A stretch of 64,000 nt of DNA from positions 14,215,618 to 14,279,617 of the forward strand of contig OZ026601.1 in NCBI GenBank assembly GCA_964020085.1, given 5' to 3'. This DNA comes from Micromussa lordhowensis. Its lineage: Eukaryota > Cnidaria > Anthozoa > Scleractinia > Lobophylliidae. The position numbers were made by a program, and so were the translations under genes. Below are positions 34,250 through 43,825 of the stretch, piece by piece. Numbering within the stretch: position 1 is the stretch's first letter; every line of letters starts with the position of its first letter. The notes under the pieces were generated by a model, which made no database searches, was not told the DNA's origin, and saw nothing but the letters and a program-made list of their open reading frames with translations.

Positions 34250-34560
34250 AGATGTGCAAAGGGAAGCCATCACACAAAAAAACCTGAGATGTGCAAAGAA
34301 CCTGATCAAGAGAACGAAAAGGAAGTTGATCCCATGAGTGATTTGATTGGTCTTGTTGTGAAAACGATCCTTTATCGAAAAAAATATGGGAAGTTGCTTC
34401 AGAAATGGTCAAGTTCAGGAAGAATTTGTCTCAGCGGATATTGTCTGTGGGGGACGATGACGACGTTTTGGAAAGTCCTGTGCAGTCTGTAGGATTGGAG
34501 AGAATGACGGAATGAGAGAAGGATATGGTATGGCGGATCATCCGAAGAGATTTTACGGGC
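34250..34560 (+). pseudogene. Unrecognised Polinton-region gene remnant
   Basis: Two readable blocks, VASEMVKFRKNLSQRIL followed by an acidic GDDDDVLESP stretch, and EKDMVWRIIRRDFTG after an in-frame stop. A Lys-rich block (KNLIKRTKRKL) precedes in another frame. Amino-acid patterning suggests a former gene just inside the left inverted repeat, but I do not recognise it. Confidence 0.35.
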
Positions 34561-35680
34561 CAGAGGTCTTAGGGTCTGAAATACCACAATGTAGAGAAAA
34601 CTCGCCACAATGAAGAGAAAACTCGTTATGACTCACATATAAGGTCAATGAGTGTGTTGATAGAGAGTGTGTGGAGAACACTAGAGAGGTATGAGTAAGT
34701 TTTCGCAAAGTGATACACTCTCTAATGTCTTCACACATGTTTTAGGAATCAAAGCATTGGCTGAAAATCACTCACCTTTTTACAACTTGCTTTTGTAGCG
34801 TTCAGGCTCATCAGCAGTATGAAAAATGGCTCTCCAAAGTTTACAGTTCTGCATTGGGGACAAATGTTTTGGCACAAATGCAGCATCCATGTGGCATACA
34901 CTGTACAGCCCCCATGATAGAATTTCCCACAGCACCATGTGAAAAATAAGTGAAGTTGGGAGTGGGTGTTTCAGCTATTCTGTTGCGACATCATATACAC
35001 TCCATGTCGAAAAATGAGCTCTTACTACAGGGATCTGTTTTCTAGGATTCAAAGGACATGTGACATGACGCCATTTTTTGGAGGGGTGAAGAGGGGGTAC
35101 CCCTATCCCCGTAGGTCTTGGTGACCCATGTTATCAGTCTGCGATCGGTTGATGAAAACCTCATGAAATGCGGCAACCATTTTCGATTGTCATTCTGGGT
35201 GTTTACACTTGTGTTGAGTGCAGCATGGCGGCTTAAAGTGAATCTGTCAGGCAAGGTGAAGTTGGAAGTGAAAGGCTGGACACAACTATGGAGAAAGCGA
35301 TCATTGGAATGTGTGGTGCTTGGGTGATCCAGTACAAGCAGAACGGTGTGCTGATTTGCGATATTTTGTGGCTTGGTTGATACTCGTATTCGAGCCAGCT
35401 GGAGATTAGGATCCGCCAGATCTATCTCTTTATGCACCAAGAACGAGAGAACTGGACTCGTCACAAGGACCGTTATCAGCGAATGGAGAAAGTGTTTTCC
35501 AGGAGTTTGTTTAATGTCATTCTTTCTATCCGAAAGCACATTGTATGGAACTTATGGACCGATTGACATTTTATCGTCTGATGTGTAATGAGTTCTAACC
35601 ATTCCACGCTCACTGGAACAAGCGACAAAAGAAAACAGTCAAGCGTTGTGTAAATGTAATTAAGTTTTATTACGAAGTTT
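34561..35680. other. Polinton interior, coding status unclear
   Basis: AGAGAAAACTCG units repeat twice at about 34585-34625. At 34741-34945 a frame reads VQAHQQYEKWLSKVYSSAL before a stop; at about 35380-35565 another reads QLEIRIRQIYLFMHQER and MEKVFSRSLFNVILSIRK. Both look like decayed coding sequence of unknown families. Neither has a clear start. Confidence 0.35.
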
Positions 35681-36182
35681 TTAAAGTGCTACTATGACCA
35701 AAACAATTTTTAAGTTCTGATTTTAAAAAGACACCTGTTTATTTCAACTGGAATTTTCTTACTTAATCTTCCGCCATTACCAACTTTAAAATCTTGAGAG
35801 AGCTGGGTCGCGGAGAAAATGACGTCAACGACTCACTAGTTTAAGAATGCAATGCATGTGTACGCGGCTGAATTAATATGCAGCACAGGAGTTTGGGGTT
35901 TTCAGACTTTTAAACCCGTGTTTTGCATGTATAATAAATTGTGTTTACACGCTGAAATTTTAAGCTAGTGAGTTAATGACGTCATCCAACCCCCTGAGGT
36001 CTAATCGGTCACTTTTGAATGTGAGTAATGGCGGAACGTGAAATCCAAAACTTACACTCAAAATAAACAGCCTTTGGAGAAAACTCAAAGCTCAAAACTT
36101 TGCCAGTTAAGTGTTGAGCGAACACGCTTTCAAAATCTGAAGGAGAAAAGGAAATGAGTTTTTGATCATAGTGGCACTTTAA
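35681..36182. mobile_element. MITE, TTAA target, ends AGTGCTACTATGA
   Basis: TTAAAGTGCTACTATGACC at the left and TCATAGTGGCACTTTAA at the right; 502 bases. The flanking sequence (TTATTACGAAGTTT and CAACTCTGAACAAGATG) recurs as an uninterrupted copy at 36268-36340, giving an internal empty site. Same end family as the element at 46587-49429. Confidence 0.9.
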
Positions 36183-36239
36183 CAACTCTGAACAAGATGT
36201 GTTGAGAAGAATCATCGATGAAAATGATAGTCTGTTTTC

Positions 36240-36355
36240 AAAGTGAAATACAGTGTAAATTTTTTTCATTAAATTTTATTATGAAGTTTTTAACAATTTT
36301 GAACAAGATGAAAATGATGGTCTGTTTTCAAGGTGAAATAAAGTTAAACAAAAGA
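36240..36355. repeat. Uninterrupted copy of the MITE flank (empty site)
   Basis: TTTATTATGAAGTTTTTAAC continues into CAATTTTGAACAAGATGAAAATG, matching both sides of the MITE at 35681-36182 joined at one TTAA (36290-36293). A local duplication older than the MITE insertion. Confidence 0.85.
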
Positions 36356-36419
36356 GTACAGTTTTTCGTTAAACGGCTTTGATTGAACTGTGTCTGTCTT
36401 TTCAATGATGTGGTTCCCC

Positions 36420-36795
36420 ATTCACCAATATGGCCTTGGAGATACCACACTTTTCTTTGTCAAACCATTAAAAGAATTTCCAGGTACGCTTGGGACAGTT
36501 GAGATAGAGAGTCAACCTCATCGGCACCACAGGTCACATAACACTTGGTGTACCATCTGGCTGTGGGACACCTGTAGTACTTCCAGTCAGTGCTGTCGGG
36601 TGTTTTGACACTACCGCTGCTCATGGGTACATGACAGCAAGGGCATTGAGGGGTTTTTCCAAATGCTTTTTCATTTCATCAAAGAATTGGTCTGGATCAA
36701 ATATTTCTTCTTCAAACACTTGGACTTCGGTATGTTCAACCTTTTCATCCACAACAAGTGGTACTTCATCCAAAATAGTATGGTTGTCTGACGGC
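36420..36795 (-). pseudogene. Unrecognised Polinton-region gene remnant with Cys motifs
   Basis: The minus strand reads TILDEVPLVVDEKVEHTEV and EEEIFDPDQFFDEMKKHLE, then after a frameshift TDWKYYRCPTARWYTKCYV and CGADEVDSLSQLSQAYLEI before a stop. The first part is acidic, the second has three cysteines suggestive of a zinc finger. Cut on its 5' side by the Penelope-like element at about 36796. Not recognised; probably a Polinton gene by position. Confidence 0.5.
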
Positions 36796-36798
36796 AGG

Positions 36799-38498
36799 TT
36801 TTACGAATGCCTTGACCATGACCCTGTTAAGGAATACCAGCAAGTGATCAAATCGGCCGTCAAACAGATGATACAAGTCAACGAACTTCCGGCATCAGCA
36901 AAAAATCTCGTTTTGCAGACCCCAAGGATATCACGTTTTTATCTTCTACCAAAGATCCACAAGGAGAACAACCCTGGAAGACCAATTGTTTCAGCATGTA
37001 ATTGCCCAACCGAGAACATTGCGTCTTACCTAGACATGGTTATGTCACCTCTCATGTGTAATCTAAAAACATACGTCAAGGATACCAACCATGCGCTTCA
37101 GATCTTTAGAACTTTTCAGTTTGACGACAACGACACCAGCCCACCTTTCCTCTACACAATGGACATCAAATCCCTTTACACCGTGATCCCGCACAACAGC
37201 GGTCTGGAAGTGTTAAAATACTTCTTGGACAAGCGCCCCGTTCTTGATCCACCCACGGTGACACTCACTCATCTAGCGGAATTTGTGCTTACCCTGAACG
37301 CATTCTCGTTCAACAACGAATTTTACCATCAAGTGGGAGGGGTGGCCATGGGCAGCAAAATGGGCCCAAATTACATGTGTCTTTTTGTAGGATATGTAGA
37401 CGAACAAATCGGTCAACAGTACACTGGTACAGTACCTCGGCTACACAAGAGATACATCGACGATGTGGTTGGCATCACGTGTTGTAGCTGCATTGAACTT
37501 GAAGAGTACATTGCCTTTGTCTCCAATTTTCATCCCGCTCTGGAATTCACACATACAATCTCTGAAACTGAACTTCCTTTCCTGGATATCAATCTGCGCA
37601 TTTCTGGCGATCACATCCGCACTTCCATCCACTACAAAGCCACTGATACACGCAGCTATCTCCACCATGATTCATCACATCCCCGCCACTGCAAACAGAG
37701 TCTCCCATACAGCCAGCTTCTACGCCTTCGACGCATCTGTTCTGACCAGGCCGACTTTCTAAACAAAGCCCAAGAGATGGCCTCTTTTTTTGAGAGACGC
37801 GGCTACAGCGCACAAACTCTGAAACATGACCTCGAGAAAATGAAACAGCTGTCTCAAAGCGACGCTCTTACCAAAAGCAATTCAACGAAGGAAAAGATGA
37901 ACAGGATTCCTTTGATACTAACATGCCATCCTTTGAACAGTCGAGTACAACGGATCCTGCTTGACAATTTCAAAGTGATTGCAGACGAACCAGCAACCAA
38001 CTTCATCTTTCCTCAACCACCAATGGTTGCGTTTCGACGTGATGACAACTTGCGAACATCACTAGTTCACACGGCAGAGAAGCAGGCTGCAACACGCGCA
38101 GGTACTTATCCATGTCAACACCCACGTTGCCATACTTGTGGCCACATTTCCAGCGAAACCGATCTTCTGGGGCTAAAGGATCACGTATTTATTACAGACT
38201 CCTTCACTTGTTTGTCCTCTGGTCTGATTTACTGCATCTCCTGCCGTCGCTGCCCTGCCATTACATCGGCGAGACTGGACGCACTCTGAGGGAACGTTTT
38301 GGTTAACATCTCCGAAGCATTAACAAGAATGCGCCTGGTTTTCCCGTCGCAGAGCATTTTCCCGTCGCAGACGCACTGGTCCGTGGGATTAAACTCTGCG
38401 AAGGGAACAAAGAGAGGAAAAGGCAGGAGATGCGTCTCATCTTTCGACTCGGGATATGCCAGCCGCGCGACCTCAATGCTGATTTTCACTTCATTTGA
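36799..38498 (+). pseudogene. Penelope-like element: reverse transcriptase and GIY-YIG endonuclease
   Basis: Open from the insertion point to 38289. Reads SRFYLLPKIHKENNPGRPIV, TMDIKSLYTVIPHN, GGVAMGSKMGPNY and the catalytic box RYIDDVVG (about 37455). After the RT comes a Cys-rich linker (CQHPRCHTCGH). The GIY-YIG domain starts SSGLIYCISCRRC, then a one-base shift moves HYIGETGRTLRERFG to another frame (about 38262-38306), and the domain continues in broken frames to a stop about 38498. The start of the polyprotein is missing: sequence before 36796 belongs to the interrupted minus-strand gene. Penelope elements use the GIY-YIG nuclease to prime insertion (family knowledge). Confidence 0.9.
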
Positions 38499-38702
38499 AG
38501 TTTGCGCGCGCGTGCAAAACGCAACTTTCAAATTTTAAATTCAACACCTGAAATCGTGGCGCAACTCATAACGAACATTCCACTGATGAAGGGCACAGTC
38601 CCGAAATGTCTGGACATTTGTTAAGATTTTGGCACTTCCACCAAAATTGATCACTTTTATTTATTTGGTTGAAAGTTTGTCTACGATTGAAAAAAGGGAA
38701 AG
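38499..38702 (+). other. Penelope 3' tail
   Basis: Contains CTGATGAAGGGCACAGTCCCGAAATGTC, similar to the 3' untranslated part of other Penelope copies, then AT-rich sequence. The exact 3' end is not clear; probably near 38600-38690. Confidence 0.5.
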
Positions 38703-39191
38703 TTAGTGTTGTCTCTCTTGTTCTTCTCTTGTTTTTTGTACATTCTTGTCAGTGGGTCTTTGTCTACTCCAGTAATGTTCACATTTCATCTGCAGTTTCT
38801 GTTCCTTGCGTTTTTTGGCAAAGGCACTTCCGGAATAGGAAAATCCTTTCAAGAGTACAGTTCTCCAACTCTCAGTGCAAGAGTTGATCTCTTTCAAGGG
38901 TACTCGTTCTTTGAAACGAATACGCAATTCAGTCTTGGGTTTGAATAACCATTGGTATAATGTGGTTTGTGTCATACCTTGAGGTTCCTTCTTGATCTCA
39001 CTGAAGTCCAGTTTTAAGACAGGCTTTTTCTTCTTCTTTTTTGCTAACTTGGTTCTTGGGTTTCCATTTGGGGCTTTTGAACCTCGGGCAATTGGCAGGT
39101 GAATAAGCCCCATAATCGATGTAACTTTTGGATCCAAACTCACCGGTCGTTGGGGTCGATAGACATGGTTGCAAAATGACCTGTGATGCAT
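38703..39191 (-). CDS. Hypothetical basic protein in the Polinton-like element
   Basis: A 162-codon minus-strand frame, Lys-rich in the middle (KLAKKKKKKPVLKLDF) with FSEIKKEPQGMTQTTLYQWL, GSAFAKKRKEQKLQMK and a charged C-terminus. No family recognised. It faces the same way as the remnant at 36420-36795 and could be its upstream neighbour or part of the same gene before the Penelope insertion. Coding status is uncertain. Confidence 0.35.
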   Translation of the reverse strand: MHHRSFCNHVYRPQRPVSLDPKVTSIMGLIHLPIARGSKAPNGNPRTKLAKKKKKKPVLKLDFSEIKKEPQGMTQTTLYQWLFKPKTELRIRFKERVPLKEINSCTESWRTVLLKGFSYSGSAFAKKRKEQKLQMKCEHYWSRQRPTDKNVQKTREEQERQH

Positions 39192-39546
39192 GCAATAGGG
39201 TAAGAGTGGTTTTACACTGGTTTTCGTATAAGATGATTACGTGTCTCAACACGTGATGAGGTGATGCATTCGAATTGTGATTGGTGGTGTGAATTGAAAA
39301 ATCACTGACACTCAGTGATGGGAAGTCACAAAGGGTGACTTATGAAAAGAGCACAACTCTCGGATGTGTCATTCTTTACTCAACCGTCGTGCTGTGATGT
39401 TCTCGGACAATTTTGAAGAAATCTTGGAAAATTGTGTAAAGAATCCGAAGACCATCCGTCAAAAAGAGAATTTGTGGTTCTAAGTTTGGAATTTTATATC
39501 GTTTCACTTCTGTTCAAACTTCAAACTACAATCTGCAAAACTTTAA

Positions 39547-39699
39547 ATGAGTGTGAAAGGAAGAGCTTTGACAGGGGAAGAGTTTAACGAGGTTCTTGAA
39601 GTGATAAGAAAGGAAGTGAACGATAGTTTGGATTTTATTTCACACGGAGTCCAAGGCAATCGAACTTTGTCTCACAAGATATTCAATTTGGGATTTTAA
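39547..39699 (+). CDS. Small open frame, 50 codons, unrecognised
   Basis: Begins MSVKGRALTGEEFNEV and ends SHKIFNLGF. Helical and charged; likely the truncated start of a Polinton gene since the following sequence (to 40350) also shows decayed coding on this strand. Confidence 0.35.
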   Translation: MSVKGRALTGEEFNEVLEVIRKEVNDSLDFISHGVQGNRTLSHKIFNLGF

Positions 39700-39729
39700 A
39701 TCGTTTCTCCTTTGTACTGTAAGTTGCAG

Positions 39730-40350
39730 GAAGACACTCCAAAGATCAGGTTTGTGCTTACTTGTACCAAAGCCGTTTACAGGGAACTATGTCCAAAAAT
39801 GGAACAATTGTCACTCGATCTCCGTCATCAACGTGACTTGTGAAAGGATCGGTTTTTCCATCATGTCATTTATGCTGACGGGAATAATTTATGTGACATG
39901 TGTAAAGAAGAGATCCGTCAGGCGTTTTATGTAAGCGGGGATGAAGAGGTGGCTTTGAAATGGTGACCTGGTGAAGGGGAGTGTGTATGGAGAAATTGTA
40001 AGCATTTTTGCATGAACTCCATCGAGAAGTTGGATGAAGTGTAATGTTTTTGAAAACCTAATCATGAACAAGCATTGTAAATAGAACCAATGATAGCATT
40101 CTTTGTAGGTTTGGAGTTTGAGACAATCACGAACCATTCTTGGTACGTACAAGTTGAAACGAGAAATAAAAAGTTATCATTTTAAAATCATGTCTGATCG
40201 ATGGAGTTTGGACACATGCCCTAAATGCAAGAGAATCTATTGAAGATATGGGAAAACGATTGATATTCCCTCGGATCCTGGGAACAGACCCTTGTGGTAT
40301 TCGACGGTACCCAGGTGCAGGAAAATGTGTTTCGTTTTGTGGTAAGTAAG
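39730..40350 (+). pseudogene. Decayed Cys-rich gene remnants in the Polinton-like element
   Basis: Readable blocks in shifting frames: TKAVYRELCPKMEQLSLDL about 39765, NNLCDMCKEEIRQAFYVS about 39885, CVWRNCKHFCMNS about 39985, then TCPKCKRIY and PGNRPLWYSTVPRCRK about 40215-40310. The CxxC pairs suggest zinc-binding proteins. Several stops and shifts interrupt them. I do not know the families; their order before the integrase-like part fits a viral-type gene block. Confidence 0.5.
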
Positions 40351-40550
40351 TAAGTAATTTTATTTTACCACATATCGCATATGAGCGAAGGCTTTCTTAA
40401 ATGCAAATATGACATTAAAATTGCGAAGTAATAATTTACGACATTTACATATACAAAATAATGAATAAGAAAAATGAAATAAAAATGAATCAAATAAAAT
40501 AACCGATCGCAGTTAAAAATAATAGGTAATCAAACTGCCTATGTTAATGC
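40351..40550 (+). other. Polinton interior, no feature seen
   Basis: AT-rich, with TAAGTAAGTAAG at about 40345-40357. No coding support. Confidence 0.35.
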
Positions 40551-40985
40551 TTGTGGTTGAAACAAAAACCTGATTCATTTGAAAAGTATCTTGCCATCAG
40601 AGAACAGCGTTACAATCTGTGGAAAGAAAGCGTCTGTAAACTCTGGAGACTGGAGAAGAAAAAGATTTCTTCAGAGAAGAAGCTTTCGAATGGTACATTG
40701 TTGGCTAGGTATTGGGATCCCCTCAAACCCAGTAGCTTGGGTGGAATCAACCAATTTGCTAAGACAAACAAAATACCTGTCAAGCGGGCAAGAGAGGTAC
40801 TGGAACAAGATTTGGGGTACACCTTGCATAAACCCAGATGTCGTCGGTTTCAACAGTCCAGACATGTTCATGATGAGATTTGCAGGTGCCAAAGCCATCA
40901 GACTGTTACAAGAATACGTGAAAGTGAAATTGTACCTAGCTCAAGCGAGGGTGACGCCCTCGATCTAATGGATGAACTGATATGA
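40551..40985 (+). pseudogene. Polinton-type integrase, N-terminal part only
   Basis: A 144-codon frame. LLARYWDPLKPSSLGGINQF, then KIPVKRAREVLEQDLGYTLHKP matches the start of the retroviral-like integrases of Polintons, which usually run DPxSPGSFGG...YTLHKPxRRxFxR before the DDE core. Here homology stops after CRRFQ and the catalytic core is missing; the remaining residues are unrelated. So the DDE domain was lost by deletion. Confidence 0.7.
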
Positions 40986-40999
40986 AAGGTGAAAAAATT

Positions 41000-41307
41000 G
41001 TGAGCCCCACAGTGAGAAGTGAAATTTGCACCTACTCTCACCCAGCAGATCAGCGGTACTTCAAGCGAAACACCCCTTCCACAATCAACTTCCTGACTTG
41101 TTGGTAGTGGTTCTAGTGGAAGCAGCGGCCTTCAATGGAGATGTCACCAAGTACCTGTTTTCGTTCAAAAAGTTCACAGTATGTGTGAGTAAAAGAAAAG
41201 GGAACCTGTTGAGACATAAGGATTGGTGGCAAGGCAAGAACTGTACCATGTTAGTATTTGATAACACGGCCAACAAGTGTTTGAACAGTCCAGTGCTGAA
41301 CCCCTAA
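41000..41307 (+). pseudogene. Polinton capsid-associated protein fragment (F54H12.2-like family)
   Basis: EICTYSHPADQRYFKRN in one frame, then in the next LPDLLVVVLVEAAAFNGDV with YLFSFKKFTV. This resembles the middle of a family often annotated as uncharacterized protein F54H12.2-like and tied to Polinton virion genes. Only this part is present and it is frameshifted. Identification is from memory of the family pattern. Confidence 0.5.
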
Positions 41308-41718
41308 CAGAGCGGTGATCTACGAGTGGTGATCAATTTTGGCGCTGACCGAGAATATCTTGGAAATTGAGAGAAACAAGACTGTGGTGTACAATGTTAC
41401 ATGGAAGAACACTTAACTCAGAAGCTAGTTTGTAGGTTTTCCATGGAAATACATCAAGGTACAAAAAAATATATAAATACTAAAAATCAACCATTCACAA
41501 GAATCTATCACAATAAAATATATAAAATACTATGGGATTAAAATCAGTTAAAATCACAAAAGATTAAAATCAAAATTTCGTATTAGCCTAATAAATTCTT
41601 TTGTGCCAGCCTTGTCGCGAACCTTGTCTGGGAGCATATTCCATTGCATAATATTTAAACAAATTGACACCATGTTTAGTACTATTGACTTTGGGTAATG
41701 AAAGTATGTATTTTACTC
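41308..41718. other. Polinton interior, no gene seen
   Basis: AT-rich stretch with several AAAATCA words. No coding support. Confidence 0.4.
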
Positions 41719-42542
41719 TTAAGGTGGCTCGTACCAGTTTTCAGGTTTTTGACGGCTCGTAACTTTGCAAGAATAGAACAAAAAGGCAGACCAGGTAATA
41801 TTTTTGTAAATTTGGATTATATAATCTATACTTTACCTAAAACAGCTGTTATTTTGTCGTCAGCAATTACCATGGCAACATTCCAAAAGGATTTTCCAGA
41901 CCTGATTTTTCGCTTATGTCACTAATAACTAAAAAATTAACCCGGTGACCCCAAGTTTTTTTAAACCATAGCTTTTGGCATCTGAAAAGGGAAATGCAAG
42001 ACAATTTTTAAAAAAAATTACGGAGCCGATTTCTTCTAAACTTGGAAAAACGACAATTTGCACAGAGTGCGAATTTCCTTCCGTAGAATTTTTTTAGTTT
42101 TTTTTTTCTGACGTTTGCTCTCAATGATAACATATTAAAACAATAAAAAGAAGGGGTCAATGGACTTGTTTTCATGCAAAAGCCTTCGCGAGTTCCGTTA
42201 TTCCCACGCGCGTAGACACGCATTCAAAAATCCAGACTTTATAAGATCAGCATTTGCTCATGAGCTGTTTTGACTACCGCTGACTGCTTCGTGTGCCCGC
42301 GCGGGCAGAATTGACTTGAGTTGTTCCAGCAGGTTAAGCCTCCTTTATATGCGAATTTCGTCTCCAACAGTACAAAAGTGACCTTAGGCAAAAAAAAAGC
42401 CTCGCGCCGCCATAGTTGTTTTGGTCTTTCGAGGTTTTAAATCTCGCACAGTCTCGCGCCTCTATCGTTCGTGTTTCTCACGCGTGACGCACGATGGTGA
42501 TCTACTCCCCACACGAGAGAAAACTGGTATGAGCCACCTTAA
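41719..42542. mobile_element. MITE, TTAA target, ends GGTGGCTCGTACCAGTTTT
   Basis: TTAAGGTGGCTCGTACCAG on the left and CTGGTATGAGCCACCTTAA on the right; 824 bases. It has a GGTGACC box (inverse of GGTCACC) at 41944. End sequence is closely related to the palindrome at 43826-45490 and, more distantly, to 62796-63431. Confidence 0.9.
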
Positions 42543-42596
42543 AGTCATAGGATTCTCCCTCAATGTACGAGGATCACGCAACTTAACTATGACGTC

Positions 42597-42788
42597 ATGC
42601 ATCATTACCTGATCGACGAAACAACTCACCCCTACGAACGTCGGAACATTTATGAAGTCAACCCGAATTTCTTCTGGAGAAACCCAGCCACCAAGCATCT
42701 CAAAGTCCTCACACGTACCAAACGCTACAGACTCGTAGACCCGAACACTTTCATCTCATTTCCTTACGGATACACGAAGGACAAATAA
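42597..42788 (+). CDS. Small protein of the Polinton-like element, unrecognised
   Basis: 63 codons, HPYERRNIYEVNPNFFWRNP and KRYRLVDPNTFISFPYGYT, ending TKDK. Composition is strongly protein-like (aromatic and basic, few biased codons). It may be the end of a longer gene whose beginning was displaced by the MITE at 41719. It is followed by AATAAA-like signals just before the right inverted repeat. Confidence 0.5.
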   Translation: MHHYLIDETTHPYERRNIYEVNPNFFWRNPATKHLKVLTRTKRYRLVDPNTFISFPYGYTKDK

Positions 42789-42847
42789 AAATTGTAAAAT
42801 TGTGAAATAAATAATTTTTAAACTGTCAATCACTGTTTCTTCCTTCT

Positions 42848-43036
42848 TTAGAGTATTGCATGACATGAGATTGCGTTACCTTCCTTATTTGGCTGCACGC
42901 GTGACACAAACTGCGTTACTTTCGAGTCGGCCATGTTGGATATGCAAATTAGCAACTCTGATTTGTCGAGAGCGATTTTTAATGATATTCAACGCCTCCT
43001 GATTAGTTAGGCCCTGAACAAGCGTGCTTTACTACT
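42848..43036 (-). repeat. Right terminal inverted repeat of the Polinton-like element
   Basis: Inverse match to 33973-34175, ending ...TTTACTACT, followed by GAGATC, the partner of the left GGGATC. Confidence 0.88.
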
Positions 43037-43042
43037 GAGATC

Positions 43043-43731
43043 AATCTCCTATCTTCTTTTTTTCTTGTAAGGTAAGTCACATCTCTCCATGCATATGAAG
43101 TAAAAGAAACTCTCTTGAGTCCCTTGTTAGCCGGCTGCAGAACTGAATGATTCAGGCAGACATGAAAGTCAGGGTGGACAGTTATTGCAACAATGCGTGG
43201 ACAATGACATTTCTCAGATTTTATTGCCGGTTTTCATCTCACGTCATCATTTTCCAAACTAAAAATTACCAATCCTTCTGAAGTTTTAGTTTCATCAGAT
43301 GTAAGACCTTTCAATGACTTGACGATTTACAACGTTTCAGCCCGACAAGGCTTCTCATTTTATTATATAGGACATTTGAATTTCAGTGGTTTTTTTTAAC
43401 GCATGACAGTAAAATGGTGACACGAGGGCTTTCGCGTAGATCAAAAGAGGAGTTTTCGCTCAAGTTTTTGCTAACTGAACAGTTCTTGCAATAGAAGAAA
43501 GTACTGCTTTCAATGTGTCGGCACACTGGAGGAATAATTTTTCGTTTTAATGGTAAAACTCAATGACAGATGTTTCTGTTACTTTAAGGTCGCCATGTTG
43601 GTGCCCCTCGGAAGGGCACCAACATTGCGTCTCCATACAAAGCTCTATTAAATTGGGTGAAAGCCTTTCCCAAATAACGGGCGAATGAAAAACCGCACAG
43701 ACCTAAATCTTGGCAAGGTTGTTTATGATTT
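43043..43731. other. No gene; short hairpin
   Basis: GTTGGTGCCCCTCGGAAGGG continues to CACCAAC at 43597-43623, a near-perfect hairpin. Nothing else supported. Confidence 0.45.
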
Positions 43732-43792
43732 GTTGAACAATTTGACTATAAAAAATTGCGATAAAATTGAAAAGTTTAAAACCATCTTGGTT
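43732..43792. repeat. Outer inverted arm, left
   Basis: TGACTATAAAAAATTGCGAT with AAAATTGAAAAGTTTAAAAC is the inverse of 45735-45793. It lies outside the TTAA boundaries of the large palindrome, so either a larger foldback or a second element encloses it. Confidence 0.8.
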
Positions 43793-43825
43793 AAAAGTTT
43801 AAAAATGCGACGTTTCGACGTTCGC

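Larger units (their letters stand above)
33973..43036. mobile_element. Polinton/Maverick-like element, decayed
   Basis: About 200-base inverted repeats (33973-34175 and 42848-43036) begin AGTAGTAAA and bound 9.06 kb. They are flanked by GGGATC (33967-33972) and GAGATC (43037-43042), a 6-base target duplication with one difference; 6 bases is the Polinton rule. Inside are remnants on both strands, including an integrase-like N-terminal part (40551-40985) and a capsid-associated family fragment (41000-41307). I see no DNA polymerase B, packaging ATPase or protease. A Penelope-like element (about 36796-38600) and two TTAA MITEs inserted into it. It is a dead or non-autonomous copy. Confidence 0.8.

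Noticed and set aside
33962..34492. 176-codon plus-strand frame
   Set aside because: Its first third is the terminal inverted repeat of the Polinton-like element, and the better coding pattern at 34390-34500 lies in another frame.
34741..34797. Possible CEP70 terminal exon (TTTTAG acceptor, reading RIKALAENHS to a stop) with matching phase
   Set aside because: It lies inside the Polinton-like element, whose ends and target duplication are clear, and the match to the CEP70 C-terminus is weak.
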